Shown here: one piece after another, positions 56,747 through 64,000 of the stretch
Position numbering within the stretch: position 1 is the stretch's first letter
Layout: the number at the start of each line of letters is the position of its first letter
From: Pelecanus crispus
Taxonomy: Eukaryota; Chordata; Aves; Pelecaniformes; Pelecanidae
Length of the DNA: 64,000 nucleotides
Direction of reading: 5' to 3'
Assembly (NCBI RefSeq): GCF_030463565.1
Contig: NC_134655.1
Coordinates: forward strand, 7,576,372-7,640,371
Notes under the pieces: generated by a model
Told to the model about the DNA's origin: nothing
Seen by the model: only the letters and a program-made list of their open reading frames with translations
Database searches by the model: none
Made by a program: the position numbers and the translations under genes

Positions 56747-59700
56747 GCTCAAGGAAGCACAAAGTGACTATGCACAGTCTCATTGAACTCAGTGGGATTT
56801 TTTTAAAGGGCTTGAAATTCAGTGTTTGGAGTTTTCGGGATAGTCAATGCTTCACAGACTCATGCCCAGTGCTTTTTTCTGTTGAGCTGTCACAGTATGT
56901 GATACATAATATGGTAAAAACCATAAACAGAATACATTTGTTTTAAATCTTTTAAAATAAATTCTTAGAGGCTTGGGGCTCTGCAAAATTTGCTTTTTGC
57001 CACTTTCTATTCTAAGCGAAGGGTGGAGAAGAAGATCAAGCAGGTGGTGTAACAGCCAACCCAGAGACTGGAGGTGAAAGCCCTTAGAGGGCCCAGCAGA
57101 AAGTCCTTCCTGAGGAGAGGAATGCTTAGAGCTCTCTGCTCTAGATACATCTAGAGTATAAGTCACTCGAGATATTGACATGACAAAAAGCATGAAGACT
57201 GGTGTAATTGAAAAGCAACCAACTTCTCCAGTGTTGCTGATTAATATGTGTGTTTCTGGTCCTTGTTTCCAAACACCTCTTCAAGTAGGAAGGAAAAGCA
57301 AGAAACTTTGCATGCTCTAAAGCAGCAGTTGGGGACCTGAGAAGCACAGAAGACACTGGCTGGACCAGATGTGCAGACCACAGCACTCTCCGCTTCCCTC
57401 CTCGCTGCTGCAAGGAGGATTTTGTCTGCTGGGGTTGGGCAGGCACTGTCTGGGCAGGTCTGTGGCGTCCCATCCCATGGGAGCAATGTTCAGGAGAGAG
57501 CAGGTGGGCAGTGAACATGCAGACAGCACAGACCAGATGAGACCAGTGCTGCTGATACAATACGATCACAGCTCAGCTTGTGCTGGGGTGGGAGGGGGTC
57601 TCTCTGTGCAGTGGGGACAGAGCTGGCCCAGATTACCCCCTTTGTCAAGCACAGGAGACTTGTGGGGACTTGGCTGGGTCTCAGATGGCCCCCAAACATG
57701 CCTTGCAGATGCTGTTTCACAAAACCCTCATCTTCCTGCCTGTGCCTGAAGGTAGGGGCTGTAGTGCTTGGAGGTGTCAGTAACAGGGCTTAGGGTAGGG
57801 GGAAGTCTTTTGGGAGAATTTAGCAAAAGTGTGGGGAGAGAGAGATCGAAAGAAGTTGGTACCTGATGCAGTCCTGGCAGGCTGTCAAGCTCAATCATTC
57901 CTAGCCTGTTTCCTCCACTTGCCACATCTGGCTCACTAAAGGTAGCGTGTGGGGAGATACAGTCCAGCTCCTGGAGCGCCCTGTGGGCATTCCTGCCTCT
58001 GCTTGGCTCTCCCCAGGGGAGCGGCTGCAATCCCCCTCCCCTGTGGTTGCCCCATGCTCTGGCAGCAAGATCCCTCCAGCCTTCCTCGAATGAGGTTGCC
58101 CAGGCCCAAGGGGGATCGCGCTGTCCCTGCAGCCTGTCCGCTGGCCCAGCGCTGCTGCCGGCTTTGCAGGGATGGAGCTGCCTCTGCGAGGGTGCTCAGG
58201 GATCACATTGGCAGGGTGTGCTGCTGACCAAGGCTAAGGCACGCTTACCAAGCTGCCGAGGGAGTTGGGAGAAAGTCCTGCTTGTCCTAATCCAGAGGCT
58301 GGGCTGGGCTGCCTTGCCCTTTGCTTTGCAAGTAGCGTGCTCCTTGCAGAGCAGGAGGGAGAGGGTGAGGCAGGCCCTGTAGGAGAGGAAACCTGCCTTT
58401 CCCAGAGTCAGACGGCGTGCAGGGGGAAGTGGGTTTCCCAGTGGATTTTTTTTGTTGTTGTTTTCACCCTGGCTCTGCAAGAGCAACATGTCCCGTTCTT
58501 TCTGTCCTAGCAGGGTTTCCAAGCCTCTTGCTCACCATATATTAGCAGCATGTCAGGGTCTGGTTGAGCAATGATCATCTTATGCCAGTCCTGCGTTCTT
58601 CACAGGAGTGCTCATGAGTGACAGCATGGCTCTGACATGACTTGTTTATTCTGAAGAGCCCTGGTAGCCCGTGTTTATTCTTTTCATCTCTCTATCATTT
58701 TGTGTCCTAAAAAGCATGCGTGACCCAGCTTTGCAGGGATTGCATCACTGCTGCCTAGCGTGGCGCTGATCTGACTGCAGAGAGGACATGCAGGAACTGT
58801 CACTTACTGTCCCTGTGCTTTAGTCACATCTCCTCCTTGCCCAGGAGCACTTTACAGTGGCAGCTTTGCCCATTACATATTTCCATAATACCATTGGCGG
58901 TGCAGGGTGGTTGTTTTGGTTTTTTTTTAATCTTCTGTGAACTTCCTCAGTGTCCTAGTTTGCTAAAAGGCAGTCTTGGTGTTGCTTGTTACACAATTGC
59001 TCCTCAGTGATGGCAGGAAGAGCTCAAAGTAACTTCTGCTGCTGTGTTCCTGTGCGTGTTTCTGCCATAAGCTGGTTGGAGAGTGTGAGGAGTCAAGCAA
59101 GCCAGCGTGGCTGACGAGGACAGCTAACCTGAGGCAGCACTCCTCACTTCTCTCCAGCCTGCCGACAGGAATAGACCTCTCTCATTTTTCCCACCCAAGC
59201 GTCTTGGCTTTCATGCTGCGCGTCTGCACTTCCCATTTGTCACAGTGAGGGAGAGCTTTCGTACCCCCAGGGAGGGCCAGCTGCCCAGCGGCGCTGCCCG
59301 CCTGCCTGCCAGCACGGCAGGCAGCTCTGATGTACACCCGAGCTGCCCGCTCAGCAGTTTGCAAGTGAGGAGTCAGCGTTTTATGTGGCTTTGTGACAGT
59401 CATCCGTGCCACGGAAAAGTAATAAACAACAGCTTCACAGCCCATGTGTTGCTGGACTGTGGCCTAAAGGGAACCTCAGCCCAGAGCACTCCTACTTCGT
59501 GGTTCCTGCACTACCTGAACCCAGTTTGTCTTTTCTTGCCCAAATGCTGCTCGGTGTGGCTGACTTCGGCAGGAGTTAGATGAGCGAAGACCAATCACTA
59601 ATATCACCTGGTTCTTGAGAGGGACTTCTGCTTGGTACAGTAACAGTATTGTCAACCCCAAATCAAAAATCTTGTTGGCAACTCATGAGATTAGTTGAAA

Positions 59701-62272
59701 ACCGTGGGACTGTTAAAATGAATTCGTATGTTTTTATTTGCTGTTTGATTTTCTTTATCATAAATTCTCAGTGTTTGGTTTTCAGGCTTTTCTTTCTCCA
59801 GCTGAGAGAGAGGAAACTGCATGTAAATAAAGTGAGCAAACCCATTTCTAACACCAGATCCTTATATCCTAGTAGGGCTGTTATGCAAGTATCATTATTA
59901 ACCTTGGATTATTTTAAATAACCATATTAACAGCTCCTATGTGTGAGCAAGGGTGACTGACAAATACCCTAATTGCATGTATTTACTGTTTGGCTCACTT
60001 CCCATCTGCGAGGGTCATGCTGTTTAGGGAGAATATCCTCTTTCAGTATGTATGAAACAAAGGATAGTACAGAGAAAACTGAAACTTGCTACAAAATAAC
60101 CTAAGCCATAAAACCCATTTCTTGCACTGAGACTGTAAGAAGCTGTGCTTTCTCCCCTTGTGTGGTGTTACTGGTTGTGGTAGTGAAACAGCGTGACTGC
60201 TGTAATGCATAATGCAAGTTGTGATCCGGGTGTGGAGATGGTGTGGGTCTGAGTGGGGAGGAGATGCTGGTGTTTACAGCTGACAGAAACAGGGTCCAAG
60301 TGTAGGACCTGATCCTGGAAAACTTGCCACCTGCTGCCATCTGCAAGTACTTTGTGGCACAGCATCTGATATTCCAGTAACAGCTTGTTACCAGTGACTG
60401 TGACTCATTTGTGTGGTCACTGGGTTAATTTCACAGGCTGCTCTATCTACTGCTGCAGTTTTTATTTGCAGTGGGAGAATGTACGTCTTGAATACTTGCC
60501 TCATCTAGAAAACCATTGTATTTTCTCTCATTTTGAAGCTAACTGAAGTAAGCGATTGTACAGGGACCATTTCCACTGTCCCAGGTGAGCCCTCCTGCAC
60601 CTCTGCTCATTGCTCAAGCTGACCTCGTCTGCACGTGGGTGCTGCTGGAGGAAGGTCTGTTTTCACTGAGGGAGGTTTAGGTAAAAAAAAAGTGTAATTA
60701 ACCTAAAAATCCTGAGATACTTCAAAAAATACATGTAGGATCCTTCTGGCTTGTGTTTGTCAAGGGGTTTGCCTTGCCTTTCTGAGAACTGGATCCTTGT
60801 GCAGTGGCAGGAACCAAGGGTTTCGAGCAAACTTAGCACCTGGAGCTTTAAAACAAACATCCCCGTGCCAGGAGACCCAAGATCTCTGTCAGTGCTGGCC
60901 AAGCTGTTATTTTTGTATTTGTGCTATTAGTGATTTTTACTACTGCTCAAAGCTCCCGATGACCAGTGTCACCTTTGTACTTGTGGAGAAGCAGTTTTTA
61001 ACAGCTGCCAGCAACAGACACGTGAAGGCTGTGATCACTGGAGTGGAAAACCACCAGGGAAAAACCCACTAAAGCTTTCAATTCTTTAAATGGAAATACT
61101 CCTGTTCCCCAAGCTACATCTTTGTGAACCTGTCTGTTTGAATGCTGCCCTTGCCCTCCCTCCACGGCCCTGTCTATATTCCCCGTTGTGCTTTGGCGAG
61201 GGGAATTGGGATGGGTACTGGGAGCTCTGTTTGTGATGAGCTGGTCTGGAGCCTGCAGGCAGCAGCTGAGCTGCTGCTTGGGAGCGAGGAGGGGTCGTGT
61301 CAGCACTCGTGCGTGGTTCCCCCAGCTGAGCACGGGCACTTTGGCAGAGGTGGTGTTTAAAGTGGCGCAGTGGGAGTAGAGACTTTGTTTCTCATACCTG
61401 GGTTGGGGTTTGAGTATTGCTGGTTTATCTTCTGAATGCTTTCACCCTCTTTTTAAGAATGGGCAGGATGGGGCCAGCGGAAGAGGGTCAGACCTGTCTG
61501 ACTTCTCTCCTTGAGCTGAAGTGGAGATCTCTCTCCTTGCAGCTCCCCCAAGCCAGGGGGAGGCCCCGTGGGCTGTGCTTGCCGCAACCCAGCACCAAGG
61601 AGCCCAGCCAGGCTGCTGTGAGAGTGTACAACACCGATGGCATAGGCTGGTCACCTGTCTTCTGGTCTCGTGGATTTGTGCTTTGCCTGCACAAAGGCGT
61701 TGTTTCCTGAAGGTACGGTCCCACCAGAGAGTTTCAAATACAGCAGCCTCCTGTGTCCTTACAGCCTGGGAAGAGTTCACAGGAGCAGCTCCCCACAGCG
61801 CTTCAGGATGGGAAGAGAAGAAATCCCCTCCTTTCTCTCCAAGGAACTGTTAAGGACAGAAGCAGCCAGAAGAGGAGGTTTATCGTCAGCCTAAGTTTAG
61901 CACTTTGGAGTCATGGAAAAACTTGCATTACAATATCACATCCCCAGAGAGCCAGTCTGGCACAACACTACTACTCCTGCCGCCTCGCAGGAGCAGATGC
62001 TCTCCTTTGAGATGCGCATCCCATTGCCTTCAATGAGACCAGTCTGTGCAGCCTGGGCAAACATTTGGGTCATTAATTGCTTGAGGGCTTATTGACTGTG
62101 GTTTACGTATCCTTGCGGAGAGGGCACGAAACGCCTTGTTGTGGAGAGGCAGATGATACTTTGCTTTGTTTTCCTTTCTCAGCTGGTTGCATCGATCGTC
62201 TTCATCAGCTTTGGTGTCATTGCTGCGTTCTGCTGTGCCATAGTAGACGGTGTCTTTGCTGCCAGACACATA
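47130..62272 (+). CDS. TMEM255A: TMEM255A, transmembrane protein 255A (5' part of gene)
   Basis: First four coding exons of a conserved four-pass membrane protein of unknown biochemical function: 47130-47187, 51784-51926, 56477-56539, 62183-62272. They join in frame to about 118 residues that closely follow the mammalian protein: MRQSLTQQ leader, a basic patch FNRRKRNS, transmembrane helix 1 ([20 protein letters not shown]), the conserved [11 protein letters not shown] loop, a glycine-rich second helix ([12 protein letters not shown]), and a third ([20 protein letters not shown]) followed by [10 protein letters not shown]. The following exon, expected to begin near DLKPLY, was not found before 64000, so the gene runs off the window. 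Introns are large (3.4-5.6 kb here). Confidence 0.93.
47577..47950. repeat. C-rich minisatellite in TMEM255A intron 1
   Basis: About eleven tandem units of 25-45 bp, each made of GTGGGCCTG(C/T)(G/A)GACC or GTGGGCCTCCGGACC followed by a run of 7 to 19 cytosines. Unit length varies mostly through the C run. Units 2-3 and 9-10 repeat the same TAGACC then CGGACC pair, suggesting a higher-order duplication. Long proline frames (47192-48256 and others) are by-products. Confidence 0.93.
47951..51783 (+). other. TMEM255A intron 1, distal part
   Basis: Mostly AT-rich after about 48.1 kb, with no exon recognised until 51784. Small open frames (for example 48788-48994 and 50084-50470) have no splice or family support. 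Confidence 0.55.
51784..51926 (+). CDS. TMEM255A: TMEM255A exon 2
   Basis: Acceptor AG at 51782-51783, donor GTAAGT after 51926; phase 1 in, phase 0 out. Encodes [20 protein letters not shown] and onward through the first transmembrane helix to GGYYPGVI. Almost identical to the mammalian exon. Confidence 0.96.
51927..56476 (+). other. TMEM255A intron 2
   Basis: 4.5 kb with no recognised exon or repeat family. Contains a poly-C run at 54060-54070 and scattered short open frames without support. Confidence 0.55.
56477..56539 (+). CDS. TMEM255A: TMEM255A exon 3
   Basis: 21 codons, phase 0 at both ends: [20 protein letters not shown] then M. Acceptor AG at 56475-56476, donor GTAAGT. Matches the mammalian protein residue for residue as far as I recall it. 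Confidence 0.96.
56540..62182 (+). other. TMEM255A intron 3
   Basis: 5.6 kb without a recognised exon. It has poly-A runs at 56561-56579 and 56722-56745, either of which could mark an old retroposon end, but no adjoining element was recognised. Confidence 0.55.
62183..62272 (+). CDS. TMEM255A: TMEM255A exon 4
   Basis: 30 codons, phase 0 at both ends: transmembrane helix [20 protein letters not shown] then [10 protein letters not shown]. Acceptor AG at 62181-62182, donor GTAAGT. Last TMEM255A exon inside the window. Confidence 0.96.
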
Positions 62273-64000
62273 GTAAGTGCTTCCAGGAAAACGCAGGTCC
62301 TGCAATGCTTTTACTCTAGGAAAACAAGCGATGGTGTCCATAATCCCGTATCAAGCCGCATCAAACCCTGTAAATATATGTCATGTGCTGAATGCTGTTT
62401 TAAATCATAAACTTTAGAAAAATGTATCAGTTTTGCAAAAATATTTTGAAATGAGCAGCAAGCATTAAGATCTTAAAAATATGCTTTAGTTTTTTTGGAT
62501 ATGCTTTATGTGTTTACTGAGTCTCAAAACTATAAGGTGTAATGTGAATTACAGATATTGCTGAGGGACAATATATGAGCAGTAACATCTATCATATTTT
62601 AAATATTAGCAGAGGTAGTTCTTAATGCCGGTCGAACCGCTGGATGTTGTAGTAGAATGAAGCAATTTGATACGAAGCTCATTAAAGCATTACAGTATAA
62701 ACAGGAAGCACTTGCAGTAGGTTCTCAGTTTCTATTCAATGGCTTAAAATATGAGCTACTGCTGTCATGACCAATCTCTAGTACAGTGGGATGTACAAAA
62801 GTTTAAGTTATTAGTGTAGAAATTAGAAAACACAATTCCATTTCAACTTTTTAATTGAAATTTATAACTGCAAACAGATTTTTGTCCTGCAAGTCGGCAG
62901 TTTGATGACTTTTTGAAATTTTTGGCAAGATGGGATTAAAAGGACAGATTTTGGATTTATTTGTGATCAGAATGGAAAGGAATTTCAGAAGGTCAGAATT
63001 ACCCATGAAGTGGAAACTCCCCATGTCAGCTGGCTTATTATTCTCCTTGTAAAGCCGGCTCCCTTTCCTGCCCCTCGGCGTTCCAATGGGAGAAAGACAG
63101 CTGGACAGCAGGATTTGCTGACAGGGCAAAGGGCGGCTCCGCTCAGCTGCGTGATAGGTCTCCGTCTGTCTGGATGCAACCGGCAAGTCTCGGCCATCCC
63201 TGACCTGCCTTGCGAGGGCATGTGAAGCATTAGCTTTGATAAAAAGGTGAAGCCTCTTCAACTCCCGATCCTGGCCGTGTGCGTCTGAGCCCTGCAGAAC
63301 GTACTCTGTGATTTTTAGGTGCTGACCTCACAGGCTGGGTGATGGCATGAGCTGGCACCTCTTCCCGGCCGGCGGCAGGGATGTCTGCGTGTCTGAGGCA
63401 GCCAGAGCTGAGCAGTTGGGATGACGAGGGCTCTGGTTTCTGCCTCTTGATGAACGGACGTGCTTTTGGCCTCGCTTCACCCCCTAACAGTCAAAGAATG
63501 TCATCTTGCTGGGGACGTGCTTCTGCCACGCTAGCACATAGCGTTCCCCCGATTGCCTGCTCCTGCTGCTGCCCTGCCACCCCGAGCTTTGGCTCAGGTG
63601 CCCGGAGAGCAAGTCCAGCTGCTCCTGGGAAGGGCTCGCTGAAGCACATACGCATCCAGCGTTGCTTTCCCTGAAGTTTTTTTCCCTGGGGACAAGGCTG
63701 CCCCAAAGCGAGATGTTAATGTAGTTTGTTTGCAGGCTGAGCCATTGTAATCCTCCAGAGCTTTCCCGCAAGTCACTCAAAAGCCCAGAAAGACAAGTTT
63801 GACAACAATTTATAAGAAATTATTATGATTCAGCATGAAGAGCCCTCAGAAACATGTCAGGCAGCCCTGGGATGTGTCTGAGGGGATGAGGAATGAATCA
63901 TTCAGTTCAGGGTGGCTGCCCTCACCCAAACGAGCCCAGCTAAGAGCCTGCTCCACCCGTGCTACCTGCAACAAACACGTGCCTCCAAGGACCAGGGTTA
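62273..64000 (+). other. TMEM255A intron 4, partial
   Basis: No further TMEM255A exon and no other gene seen up to the right edge. Confidence 0.6.

Overview
This window is nuclear DNA from a bird. Four multi-exon vertebrate genes lie in the order CUL4B (last exon only) > LAMP2 > < ATP1B4 TMEM255A > (first four coding exons). This is the gene order of the human Xq24 block, which in birds lies on the chromosome 4/4A segment. A 2.8-kb CR1 LINE ending in ATTCTATG octamers is typical of birds. Two solo LTRs resemble an LTR family I associate with neoavian birds, so a non-galliform species is my best guess, but this is not proven.

Layout. 17-112 is the CUL4B C-terminus, followed by AT-rich 3' UTR and intergenic DNA to about 12.4 kb with an antisense solo LTR at 5168-5770. 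A CpG island (about 12.38-13.32 kb) holds LAMP2 exon 1. Eight shared LAMP2 exons run to 21274, with the CR1 in intron 7. Three alternative last exons follow in the order B (22533-22672), A-like (26126-26269) and C (28762-28904). ATP1B4 is read leftwards from 44305 to 33389 in eight coding exons, with a solo LTR in intron 7 and another in intron 1, both antisense to the gene. A second CpG island (about 46.4-47.56 kb) holds TMEM255A exon 1. A C-rich minisatellite follows in its intron 1, and exons 2-4 lie at 51784, 56477 and 62183. The rest of TMEM255A lies beyond the right edge.

The most interesting signal is in LAMP2. The exons for the B and C tails are intact, but the exon for the A tail, which makes LAMP2A the receptor for chaperone-mediated autophagy, carries an apparent one-base insertion and a separate nonsense codon in the lysosomal targeting signal. 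If this is not an assembly error, this bird lacks a normal LAMP2A. Exon coordinates come from reading splice sites and checking phase: every junction used keeps frame, giving about 426 aa (LAMP2B), 427 aa (LAMP2C) and 323 aa (ATP1B4). The genes are neighbours by ancestry, and I see no shared pathway.
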